Part shown: positions 1-6,863 of the stretch, piece after piece
How the letters are laid out: each line of letters begins with the position of its first letter
How positions within the stretch are numbered: the first letter of the stretch is position 1
Assembly: GCA_044339595.1 (NCBI GenBank)
Contig: JBIIVF010000037.1
Span: forward strand, 1 to 18,721
Length of the DNA: 18,721 bases
Direction: 5' to 3'
Source: CAZTGZ01 sp044339595
Lineage (GTDB): Bacteria > Bacteroidota > Bacteroidia > NS11-12g > UBA9320
Position numbers and translations under genes: made by a program
Notes under the pieces: model-generated
The model's database searches: none
What the model was told of the DNA's origin: nothing
What the model saw: the letters and a program-made list of their open reading frames with translations, nothing else

Positions 1-927
1 ACCCTCACAAGATTTGGCCAGTGTGACTCTACCGGAAATAAATTCAAACACCTGGGCGGTCCGCAGCTTCAGCACCGCGCACTTCCGGGTTATCAACCTG
101 AACAACTTCCCCCTGATGCCCCCAGCGCAAAATTCACCCCACCTGCCAATTCCGGATTGGGATTTCTCGCCTATGTTACGGATGCAGATCTCCTTGCGAT
201 GAGCGACCCGAACGACCTCGATGGCGATGGCATTTCCGGCCGCGTAAATTGGGTTTCAATTCCTGAATATGCCAAAACGAACGAAAATACAATCATACAA
301 AATGGTAAATACATCGGTCGTTTCGGTAAAAAAGCTTCCGTTCATTCTTTGCTTCAACAAACCGCCAACGCCTACAATCAAGATATGGGTGTCAATTCGA
401 TTCTGGAGCCTTACGATACCTGGAGTGGCAAACTCACTGAACCGGAAGTAAGTCTAAACACCATCAATGATGTGGTTTTTTATCTTGAAACCCTCAAAGC
501 CCCTGTGCAGCGCAATGCAAATAAACCGGAAGTAATTCAGGGCAAAAATACTTTCGTTCAATTGGGTTGCGAATCTTGTCATCGTTCGACCATGCAGTCC
601 GGAGATGCCCCTATTCAGGCATTGCGTTTCAAAACTTTTCATCCTTATACCGATCTTCTCCTGCATGATATGGGCGATGAACTGCGTGAACCTTACACGG
701 AGGGAAGCGCCGGAACGAGCGAATGGAGAACACCCCCACTTTGGGGATTGGGATTATCTAAACAGTCGCAAGGTGGGAAATACTATTTACTTCATGACGG
801 TCGTGCAGGAAGCATAGAAGAGGCCATCTTGTTTCATGGTGGAGAAGCTCAAAAGAGCAAAACGTCTTATCAGAATCTATCTTCATCAGAAAAAATGACC
901 CTGATTACCTTTTTGGAAAGCCTATGA
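1..927 (+). CDS. Di-heme oxidoreductase (DUF1111/DHOR family), 5' end outside window
   Basis: Frame 1 is open from the first base to the TGA at 925-927 (308 codons), so the gene begins upstream of the window. The TTG at 157 lies inside it and is not a real start. The visible part carries a c-type heme motif CESCH at visible residues 190-194, an upstream block reading GGPQLQHRALPG, the block GRFGKKAS around residue 110, and the C-terminal RTPPLWGLG...LLHDGRAGSIEEAILFHGGEA signature of DHOR proteins. Members are exported periplasmic or lipoprotein cytochromes with two hemes; only one CxxCH is visible, so the first should lie upstream. In Bacteroidota they often sit beside imelysin-type proteins in iron-linked clusters (family knowledge). 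The stop overlaps the ATG of the Rieske gene. The family call is firm; the electron partner and substrate are unknown. Confidence 0.88.
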   Translation, partial: TLTRFGQCDSTGNKFKHLGGPQLQHRALPGYQPEQLPPDAPSAKFTPPANSGLGFLAYVTDADLLAMSDPNDLDGDGISGRVNWVSIPEYAKTNENTIIQNGKYIGRFGKKASVHSLLQQTANAYNQDMGVNSILEPYDTWSGKLTEPEVSLNTINDVVFYLETLKAPVQRNANKPEVIQGKNTFVQLGCESCHRSTMQSGDAPIQALRFKTFHPYTDLLLHDMGDELREPYTEGSAGTSEWRTPPLWGLGLSKQSQGGKYYLLHDGRAGSIEEAILFHGGEAQKSKTSYQNLSSSEKMTLITFLESL

Positions 928-1349
928 AACGAAGACATTTTATTAAAGATTGCGCCATGACTTGTTTGGCAGTGATGATACCCGGATTCTTATTGAGCGG
1001 TTGCAGAAGTCTGTATTTTCAGGCTGAAGTGGTTAACAATAAAATCTTGATACCGTTAAGTGCATTTGAAGAAAAGGGTTCAAAACAACCCAACGCTACT
1101 TTGATTGCCTTGCACGACCATCTCCCCTATCCCGTATTGGTGGTGCGCAGTGAAACCTACCGTGCTTTTGAAATGAAATGCACCCATCAGGGCGCTGAAT
1201 TACAATTCACGGGTAGCAGATTAAGTTGTCCGGCGCATGGAAGCGAATTCGGATTAAAAGGGGAAGTGCTAAACGGCCCTGCCGCACATGCACTTCAAGA
1301 ATTTCAAGTAAAAATAGAAAACCAATACATTCAAATTCAGATATCATGA
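924..1349 (+). CDS. Rieske [2Fe-2S] domain lipoprotein with Tat-like signal
   Basis: A 141-residue protein. The N-terminus MKRRHFIKDC resembles a twin-arginine signal (RRHFIK), followed by a hydrophobic stretch and a lipobox LLSGC ending at Cys27, so an extracytoplasmic lipidated protein is predicted. The C-terminal half is a minimal Rieske domain with the two cluster-binding loops CTHQG (Cys86, His88) and CPAHGSEF (Cys102, His105), which supply the 2 Cys and 2 His ligands. Tat export fits a protein folded around a metal cluster. The ATG at 924 overlaps the upstream stop (ATGA), and its own stop overlaps the porin start in the same way, so the three genes are probably translationally coupled. 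A role as an electron shuttle to or from the di-heme protein is inference. Confidence 0.88.
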   Translation: MKRRHFIKDCAMTCLAVMIPGFLLSGCRSLYFQAEVVNNKILIPLSAFEEKGSKQPNATLIALHDHLPYPVLVVRSETYRAFEMKCTHQGAELQFTGSRLSCPAHGSEFGLKGEVLNGPAAHALQEFQVKIENQYIQIQIS

Positions 1350-2545
1350 AACACTTTTTTATAATCCTCGTATCGATACTTTTTGAATTTAAGACCTTGT
1401 TGGCGCAACAACCGGCAGACACTGCCAAAAAAATGAATATGGATGCTGTTTATGACCGTCCGTTTATGGCCGGTGGACAGGAAAAAGTAATGATGGGCGG
1501 CTATGCGGAAGCCAACTGGCAGCATCGGGGCACGGATGGCATTTCAGAAGGCCACCAATTTCAATTCAGACGACTCACCTTATTCACGGCAGCCGGTATT
1601 GGCAGAAAAATTCGCTTCATGAGTGAACTTGAAATTGAAGACGGTGGCCGAAGTTTAGCAATAGAATTTGCTGCCATTGACCTCGAATTGCATCCGCTAT
1701 TGAACCTAAGAAGTGGCGTAATTCTCAATCCCATCGGGGCTTTCAACCAAAACCATGATGGGCCAAAATGGGAATTTACAGAACGACCCATGGTATCCAC
1801 CCATTTATTGCCTGCCACCTGGAGCAACGCAGGATTTGGCATCTTTGGCAAAATATGGCGGGAAAACTGGATGGTTGGTTATGAGCTGTATGCAAGCGGC
1901 GGATTTGATGGATCCATCATCAGCAATGAACAAAACAAAACCTACTTACCGGCTGCAAAATCAAACCCAAACCGATTTGAGTCGAGTGCAAGCGGGTTGC
2001 CCTTATACTCCGGAAAGATGGCGGCCAAATACAAACAATTGGCTGAAATTGGATTATCCTACATGGGGGGAACTTACAATGCCTTTCAAAAAGATGGATT
2101 GATTGCGGATGATCAAAGACGCTGTCATGCCTGGGCTCTCGACTGGAACATCGCTCCCCATTCCAAAACCCGTCTCTTGGGCGAATATGTTTATATCCGC
2201 ACAGACATTCCTGAAACCTACCTGCAAAGTTATGGCCGCCAACAACAAGGATTCTTTGTGGATTGGGTGCAGACCCTTCGTGAAAAGCCGATTTCCGTTT
2301 GGAATAAAGCCGCCTTTTATGCAGCCTTTCGCGTTGATTTTGTAGATTGGAATCTCGATATCCTTTCAGAAACCGGTGATAAAATTTCTGACCATTATTG
2401 GGGATTTACCCCTGCCTTGAGTTTTCGGCCGGTGCCACAAACCGTATTTCGTGCCGCTTATACCTATGCCAGTCAAACTGATTTCTTCGGAAATCCACCT
2501 GCCCTAACCGGAGGATTTCAAGTGGGGGTGTCGACGTATTTTTGA
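1346..2545 (+). CDS. Outer-membrane porin-like beta-barrel protein (phosphate-selective porin O/P-like)
   Basis: I chose ATG 1346 (399 residues) because it gives a signal peptide MKHFFIILVSILFEFKTLLA with cleavage near residue 20, and because it forms an ATGA overlap with the Rieske stop. The open frame extends upstream to 1226, but only by antisense-like extension over the Rieske gene. The mature protein has alternating aromatic and polar strands (for example GGYAEANWQ, FQFRRLTLFTAAG, RFMSELEIEDG) and ends in STYF. A terminal Phe is typical of barrels inserted by BamA. The profile resembles Bacteroidota porins of the O/P type; substrate selectivity cannot be read. The last 74 bp recur at 3743-3816 with 8 mismatches, so this 3' end may have been replaced or duplicated. 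Confidence 0.75.
   Translation: MKHFFIILVSILFEFKTLLAQQPADTAKKMNMDAVYDRPFMAGGQEKVMMGGYAEANWQHRGTDGISEGHQFQFRRLTLFTAAGIGRKIRFMSELEIEDGGRSLAIEFAAIDLELHPLLNLRSGVILNPIGAFNQNHDGPKWEFTERPMVSTHLLPATWSNAGFGIFGKIWRENWMVGYELYASGGFDGSIISNEQNKTYLPAAKSNPNRFESSASGLPLYSGKMAAKYKQLAEIGLSYMGGTYNAFQKDGLIADDQRRCHAWALDWNIAPHSKTRLLGEYVYIRTDIPETYLQSYGRQQQGFFVDWVQTLREKPISVWNKAAFYAAFRVDFVDWNLDILSETGDKISDHYWGFTPALSFRPVPQTVFRAAYTYASQTDFFGNPPALTGGFQVGVSTYF
2472..2545 (+). repeat. Direct repeat, copy 1 (porin 3' end)
   Basis: The last 74 bp of the porin gene match 3743-3816 at 66 of 74 positions. A 42-bp core, 2480-2521 against 3751-3792, is identical. The offset is 1271 bp. The two copies flank the Fic gene. Confidence 0.9.
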
Positions 2546-2614
2546 TGGGGGGGCGTGTTGTCATAATTGTTTGAGGTCTGGTTCTTAGGTTAGTATATCC
2601 AAAGCTTGCTTCGA

Positions 2615-3496
2615 TTATTCTTCGTAATAATAAGAATAGTCAATACCTTTCATAAACAATTCCCGGTTATTAATTTCAGAAGTGAGTGCAGTTTCTATCC
2701 ATTCCATTAAAACAGAGCTATCCACTGTACTAATAATCATGGCGTTCATATAATCTTCTTTCCTTATTTTGCTCCAGTCCACACATTTATTCAGATGTTT
2801 TTTGAGCATCATATCCAGCCATATTCTTGTACTTCTGCCATTTCCTTCCATAAAGGGGTGAGCCTTGTTCATTTCGGCATACTTCAAGATGATTTCACGG
2901 AGTGTACTTTGTGGCAGAGCATCTATCTGTTGTAACGTATTTTTTAAGTGTTGTGCATAAACAAATCGATAGCCCCCTTTCGAAATGCTTTTATTCCTGA
3001 GTTGCCCCGCAAAATTATATAAGCCACCGAACAAATAAGCGTGTATTTGTTGTAAACCCTTGGTGGTGCCTATTTCAAAATCATTTATTAAATGACTTTC
3101 AAACAAAGTATAGGCTTTCTTCTTGCTTTGTCCATCAATGCCGGTGTCGCTGTATAAAAACCAATCCAAAAACTTGCTTGCTCTGTTATTGGGGAAATTT
3201 TTAGATAACGCCACAATGCCCTCGCTGTCCATTAAAGCAGTATTGTACTTTTTACCATCTGCCGCCATTAGTTTCAGTTGGTTAGTAGCACTAACCAACT
3301 GATGGTTTGCTTTTTTAAGTTTGGTCTTCAGGAATTTCCAATAGTTGCGCGACTTAGAGTAGTCAGTTTCTTCGTTTAACGCACCCACAATATCCACCAC
3401 GCTAAACCACCATTTGGATTGTTCATCATCCCAAACAGCACGCACCTCTTGGTCGTTAAAAAAGCGTATGGATATTTTTAAGTGTTCCGGTTTCAA
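2615..3496 (-). CDS. Bro-N antirepressor-like domain fused to a Fic AMP-transferase domain
   Basis: A 293-residue protein. Residues about 8-115 resemble the Bro-N/phage antirepressor domain (VRAVWDDEQSKWWFSVVDIV, then a YWKFLKTKLKK segment). Residues about 127-272 are a Fic domain with the active-site loop HPFMEGNGRSTR at 213-224; His213 is the expected catalytic base and all core motif residues are present. Fic enzymes transfer AMP or related groups from nucleotides to protein hydroxyls. The C-terminus SYYYEE (288-293) fits the class III self-inhibitory pattern (S/T)xxxE(G/N), apart from Glu in the last position. I used TTG 3496 because the frame closes at a TGA just upstream (3521-3523) and has no ATG or GTG there. 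The gene is A+T-rich against its neighbours, on the opposite strand, and bracketed by a porin 3'-end duplication, all of which suggest transfer. The target is unknown. Confidence 0.85.
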   Translation of the reverse strand: MKPEHLKISIRFFNDQEVRAVWDDEQSKWWFSVVDIVGALNEETDYSKSRNYWKFLKTKLKKANHQLVSATNQLKLMAADGKKYNTALMDSEGIVALSKNFPNNRASKFLDWFLYSDTGIDGQSKKKAYTLFESHLINDFEIGTTKGLQQIHAYLFGGLYNFAGQLRNKSISKGGYRFVYAQHLKNTLQQIDALPQSTLREIILKYAEMNKAHPFMEGNGRSTRIWLDMMLKKHLNKCVDWSKIRKEDYMNAMIISTVDSSVLMEWIETALTSEINNRELFMKGIDYSYYYEE

Positions 3497-3742
3497 TTTT
3501 CTGTTGACTCTTTTACTCAGTCATAGCGTTCAATATCCCACATGCAGTCCCTCTTCGGCTGTATTTTTTACGTAGTATTTTCAGAGAGGTCCTCACTAAT
3601 AAAATAACTTCTCCGTATTTGCGAAATTAAACGAATTCCCTCAACATCAAGTGTAACTCAATCCATCTTCAATCCATCTTACCAGCATAAAACCTAAATA
3701 AGTAAGAAATGGTAAGCCCGGTTCGTTTTCCGCGCGGCCCCC

Positions 3743-3816
3743 GTCAAACCGATTTCTTCGGAAATCCACCTGCCCTAACCGGAGGATTTCAACTGGGGGT
3801 ATCCTCCTATTTCTAA
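3743..3816 (+). pseudogene. Direct repeat, copy 2: detached porin 3' end
   Basis: This segment reads in frame as RQTDFFGNPPALTGGFQLG then VSSYF and TAA, against SQTDFFGNPPALTGGFQVG, VSTYF and TGA in the intact gene. Of the 8 mismatches, most are silent or conservative (ACT/ACC, GTG/GTA, TTT/TTC, TGA/TAA; Val/Leu, Thr/Ser). The copy therefore came from a working coding end rather than drifting as neutral DNA. No porin sequence is recognisable upstream of 3743. An in-frame ATG at 3709 gives a 35-codon chimeric reading frame that I do not regard as a gene. Confidence 0.85.
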
Positions 3817-3840
3817 GCCCTCAGGCAGAGGAAGGTTGAA

Positions 3841-3868
3841 ATTCAAGTTCGCATTTCGAAGCTTGAAT
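3841..3868. promoter_or_regulatory. Inverted repeat upstream of the mevalonate operon
   Basis: ATTCAAG (3841-3847) and CTTGAAT (3862-3868) form a 7-bp inverted repeat with a 14-nt spacer. It can be extended inward by a G-U and a U-A pair. It ends 4 nt before the TATTTTTG box, so it could be an operator. Because it is followed by a U-rich stretch, it could instead be a weak terminator for transcripts coming from upstream. Confidence 0.35.
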
Positions 3869-3872
3869 CCCT

Positions 3873-3880
3873 TATTTTTG
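3873..3880 (+). promoter_or_regulatory. Bacteroidota -7 box TATTTTTG for the mevalonate operon
   Basis: The octamer matches the Bacteroidota sigma consensus TAnnTTTG, and 7 nt separate it from the ATG at 3888. Transcription would then begin at or within a few bases of the start codon. No convincing -33 TTG element is visible at the usual spacing. Confidence 0.5.
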
Positions 3881-3887
3881 CCTGCGA

Positions 3888-4799
3888 ATGTCCACCTCGA
3901 CAGAGAAAAGTGAATTTTACAGCTCCGGCAAATTGCTCCTCACCGGAGAGTATCTGATTTTATGCGGAGCAAAAGGACTAGCGATTCCCACCCGATTGGG
4001 GCAAAGGATGCAGGTTACACATGCACCGGGAAAAGATCAATTGATCTGGAAAGCGTCCCTTTCCGATGGATCCAATTGGTTTGAAGCGCATTTCGATCTG
4101 CCGGTTTTGCATTGTACGTTCACCACCGATTCTGAGAAATCCGAATTATTGCTAAAAATCCTCCCGCATGCTGCGCACAAATTGAATAAAGGAGGCAGTT
4201 ATTTGATAGAAACGAAGCTAGAATTTAATCCGGCATTCGGATTGGGCAGCAGCTCAACCTTTTTAACCAACTTCGCGAAATGGGCCGAAATAAATCCCTT
4301 CGATTTACTGAGCCAAACCTTTGGCGGAAGTGGATATGACCTGGCAGTTGGAATGGGTGGGACAGCCATCACTTATAGTCGTATCGACCATGAACCACAT
4401 TTTGAAGCCGTGGAGTTTTCTCCTGCCTTCAAAGAAGATTTGTTGTTTATTTACTCCGGACAAAAAAAAATCAGCAGAGATGCCATCCGTGATTTCAATT
4501 GCAGCGATATCTCACCCGAGACTTTGAAAGCGATTTCTGAAATCACAGAAAAGATGCAGCATTGTTCTGATTTGACGACTTTTGAAGACTTGATTGAACA
4601 ACATGAAGCTTTGACGGGCAGCATTTTAGCGCTTACGCCCATCAAACAAAGTCATTTTGCTGATTTTACCGGTGCCCTTAAATCACTAGGTGCCTGGGGT
4701 GGAGATTTTTTTATGGCCACCCGAAAAACAGCTGCCCGAGAATATTTTCCAAACAAAGGATACACAATCATGTTTGAATGGAACGAATTAATCAAATAA
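3888..4799 (+). CDS. GYDIA-family GHMP kinase, candidate phosphomevalonate kinase
   Basis: A 303-residue cytosolic GHMP-superfamily kinase. Motif 1 is SSGKLLLTGEY (12-22), the ATP-binding motif 2 is GLGSSST (118-124), and motif 3 is the atypical LGAWGGDFF (267-275). The segment GSGYDLAVG (147-155) is the variant GYDIA signature typical of Bacteroidota members and carries the probable catalytic Asp151. It heads the mevalonate operon, with the decarboxylase following 5 nt after its stop. A kinase for mevalonate 5-phosphate is needed between mevalonate kinase and the decarboxylase, and no classical one is seen here, so that role is a reasonable inference. ATG 3888 is the only start that keeps motif 1. 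Family confidence is high; substrate confidence is moderate. Confidence 0.85.
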   Translation: MSTSTEKSEFYSSGKLLLTGEYLILCGAKGLAIPTRLGQRMQVTHAPGKDQLIWKASLSDGSNWFEAHFDLPVLHCTFTTDSEKSELLLKILPHAAHKLNKGGSYLIETKLEFNPAFGLGSSSTFLTNFAKWAEINPFDLLSQTFGGSGYDLAVGMGGTAITYSRIDHEPHFEAVEFSPAFKEDLLFIYSGQKKISRDAIRDFNCSDISPETLKAISEITEKMQHCSDLTTFEDLIEQHEALTGSILALTPIKQSHFADFTGALKSLGAWGGDFFMATRKTAAREYFPNKGYTIMFEWNELIK

Positions 4800-4804
4800 C
4801 TGCG

Positions 4805-5827
4805 ATGTCATCACCCCTTTTAGTCTCTGAATGGAAAAGTCCATCGAACATTGCCCTTGTGAAGTATTGGGGTAAGAAAAATAATCAGGAGCCCGCCAAC
4901 GCCTCCGTGAGTTTCACGTTGCAAAATTGTTTTACACATACCAAATTAGAAGCGTTTGAGAAGCAACTGCCGGGCATTTCACTCGAAGTACAATTGAATG
5001 GCAGCAGAGCACAACACTTCGAACCCAAAATTCACCGATTTTTTGAAAAAATCATCCATCGTTTTCCAAAACTGTCCGATTATCATTGGGTGATCAAAAC
5101 AGAAAATACTTTTCCGCACAGCAGCGGAATTGCTTCTTCAGCCAGCGGGATGAGTGCCCTATCGCTATGCCTTTTGAGCATTTTTGAATCAGAGGGTCAA
5201 GATTTTTACAGAGAGGCTTCTAACATCAGCAGACTGGGCAGCGGAAGTGCCTGCAGGTCGGTGTATGGCGGATTCACAGAATGGGGTTTGCATCCTGATT
5301 TTGCCGGCAGCAGTGATCAATATGCGATACCTTTAGACGATATCCATCCTACCTTTCAAAATTATGGCGATACCATTTTGATTGTTCACGCCGGCTCAAA
5401 AAGCGTGAGCAGCAGTGTGGGACATGATTTGGTCAATCACAGTCCATTTGCATCAGAACGTTTCCGTCATGCACAAAAGCAAGCCGGTTTATTAAAATCC
5501 GTTCTTGCAGCCGGCGATCGCGAGACTTTCAATCGCATTGTTGAAAGCGAAGCCCTGATGTTGCATGCTTTGATGATGAGTTCAGACCCATATTTCATCT
5601 TAATGAAACCCAATACCCTGGCCATTATAGAGAAAATCATGGACCAACGAAAACAAAAACAGAACAGTTTCGTTTTTACCCTTGACGCCGGTGCCAACGT
5701 TCACTTTCTGTACAGCAAAGAAGACGAAAACGAAGCCTTGTCGTTTATTCAATCGGAGTTGATTGGATTTTGCGACCAAGGCAGGTATATTTGCGATCAG
5801 GTGGGCCGAGGTCCTGAGAAATTATAA
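4805..5827 (+). CDS. mvaD: Diphosphomevalonate decarboxylase
   Basis: The enzyme performs ATP-dependent decarboxylation of diphosphomevalonate to isopentenyl diphosphate. From ATG 4805 it has 340 residues, normal for the family. It shows the substrate-binding block NIALVKYWGK (15-24), the ATP loop HSSGIASSASG (105-115), the SGSACRSVYGG block (146-156), and DAGANVH with the expected catalytic Asp294. An in-frame ATG at 4778 would add nine residues and overlap the upstream gene by 22 nt; I prefer 4805, five nt after that stop, though the upstream start cannot be excluded. The mevalonate kinase gene begins 2 nt after its stop, so co-transcription is nearly certain. Confidence 0.93.
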   Translation: MSSPLLVSEWKSPSNIALVKYWGKKNNQEPANASVSFTLQNCFTHTKLEAFEKQLPGISLEVQLNGSRAQHFEPKIHRFFEKIIHRFPKLSDYHWVIKTENTFPHSSGIASSASGMSALSLCLLSIFESEGQDFYREASNISRLGSGSACRSVYGGFTEWGLHPDFAGSSDQYAIPLDDIHPTFQNYGDTILIVHAGSKSVSSSVGHDLVNHSPFASERFRHAQKQAGLLKSVLAAGDRETFNRIVESEALMLHALMMSSDPYFILMKPNTLAIIEKIMDQRKQKQNSFVFTLDAGANVHFLYSKEDENEALSFIQSELIGFCDQGRYICDQVGRGPEKL

Positions 5828-5829
5828 GT

Positions 5830-6768
5830 ATGTTAAAAGAAGGTCTTTATTACGCCAAAATCCTGTTGTTCGGAGAGTATGGAATCATCGAAGATTCGAT
5901 GGGGCTGAGCATTCCATACAGCAATTTCAACGGTCAATTTCGTTTTCCGGAAGGAACCGATCAGGAACATGTATCCTCCAATGCCGTTTTACGTAAATAT
6001 GTGAGTCACCTGCAAGCTTTATATATGGCCGGTGAAATGCCATTTGATCTTGACTTAGAAGCCTTTATTGACGATGTAGAAAAGGGCATTTACTTTGATA
6101 GCAGTATTCCTCAGGGATTTGGCGTAGGCAGTTCAGGTGCATTGGTAGCGGCCATATACGACAAATACGCCCTCGATAAAATCAAACCGGAGAACATTAA
6201 TAAAGACAGCATATTAAAATTGCGCAATGCTTTCGTGTTGCTTGAATCCTATTTTCATGGTAAAAGTTCAGGATTGGATCCACTGATTTGCTACCTCAAT
6301 ATTCCGATTCTCATTAAATCCAAAAACGACTTAGACACCATCGGTTTACCCCGATTCAATGAATCAGGCAGTGGTGCTATCTTCTTGCTCAACAGCGGTG
6401 CTCCCGGTGAAACTCAACCGATGGTGCAAATATTTTTGGAAAAACTCAAACATGATGGATTCAGAAAAATCATGCGCGAGCAATTCAAAAAGTACAATGA
6501 TGCCTGCATTCAAGCATTTTTGAAAGGAGATTTTAAACCTTTATACAGCAACATGGCTAAACTGAGCGGTTTATTGCTTGAGAATTTCGCTCCGATGATT
6601 CCGAAAAGTCTTTTGAAAGACTGGAAACAAGGTCTTGATACAGATGCCTATTACCTGAAATTATGCGGAAGTGGCGGTGGTGGTTTCATCCTTGGATTTA
6701 CGCAAGACCTCGATAAAGCCAAATCTATGCTCAACAAGCATGAACTCGAAGTGATCTACCAATTTTAG
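5830..6768 (+). CDS. mvk: Mevalonate kinase (GHMP superfamily)
   Basis: A 312-residue kinase that phosphorylates mevalonate with ATP. Motif 1 is YAKILLFGEYGII (8-20), the phosphate-binding loop is PQGFGVGSSGALVA (94-107), Glu139 and Asp150 (in HGKSSGLDP) fit the metal-binding and catalytic positions, and motif 3 is KLCGSGGGGFILGF (277-290). All catalytic motifs are intact. The ATG is 2 nt after the decarboxylase stop. The gene order decarboxylase, mevalonate kinase, UbiA prenyltransferase recurs in Bacteroidota (family knowledge). The frame of the following prenyltransferase is already open before this gene ends. Confidence 0.92.
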   Translation: MLKEGLYYAKILLFGEYGIIEDSMGLSIPYSNFNGQFRFPEGTDQEHVSSNAVLRKYVSHLQALYMAGEMPFDLDLEAFIDDVEKGIYFDSSIPQGFGVGSSGALVAAIYDKYALDKIKPENINKDSILKLRNAFVLLESYFHGKSSGLDPLICYLNIPILIKSKNDLDTIGLPRFNESGSGAIFLLNSGAPGETQPMVQIFLEKLKHDGFRKIMREQFKKYNDACIQAFLKGDFKPLYSNMAKLSGLLLENFAPMIPKSLLKDWKQGLDTDAYYLKLCGSGGGGFILGFTQDLDKAKSMLNKHELEVIYQF

Positions 6769-6863
6769 AACCTATTCTGTCCGATTCGGTCTCATATCGC
6801 AACAGAAGACTGATACTCATCAAGGGCATTGCCTTTCTTACGATTATTCGCTGGTACAGCATT

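Larger units (their letters stand above)
3497..3887. other. 391-bp intergenic region with porin remnant and mevalonate-operon promoter
   Basis: This stretch lies upstream of both the Fic gene (minus) and the GHMP kinase gene (plus). The first half is A+T-rich and I see no clear gene or TAnnTTTG box for Fic in it. A short tandem repeat of CAATCCATCTT lies near 3660-3680, and a 7-bp inverted repeat CTTACCA/TGGTAAG at 3678-3684 and 3710-3716. The second half holds the porin 3'-end copy (3743-3816), an inverted repeat (3841-3868) and a promoter box (3873-3880), listed separately. Confidence 0.7.

Noticed and set aside
14..202. Short plus-strand frame near the left edge
   Set aside because: It lies inside the DHOR coding region in another frame; frame 1 carries the family sequence without a break.
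2547..2553. Run of seven G just after the porin stop
   Set aside because: It lies outside coding sequence and outside a recognisable promoter, so phase variation cannot be argued.
3522..3524. ATG upstream of the Fic gene on the minus strand as its true start
   Set aside because: It reads ATG ACT GAG TAA in a different frame and would require a frameshift; Bro-N homology begins right after TTG 3496.
2546..3742. Terminal inverted repeats for the Fic insert (G-run after 2546 against C-run before 3743)
   Set aside because: Only G/C runs pair (GGGGGGGCGTG against GGGGGCCGCGCG). They are too imperfect to be called element ends, and no transposase is present.
4462..4470. A9 tracts in the GHMP kinase gene (4462-4470) and the T9SS gene signal peptide (12436-12444) as phase-variation sites
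   Set aside because: Nine-base A tracts occur by chance in A+T-rich codons (Lys, Phe), and both frames are intact; one read set cannot show length variation.
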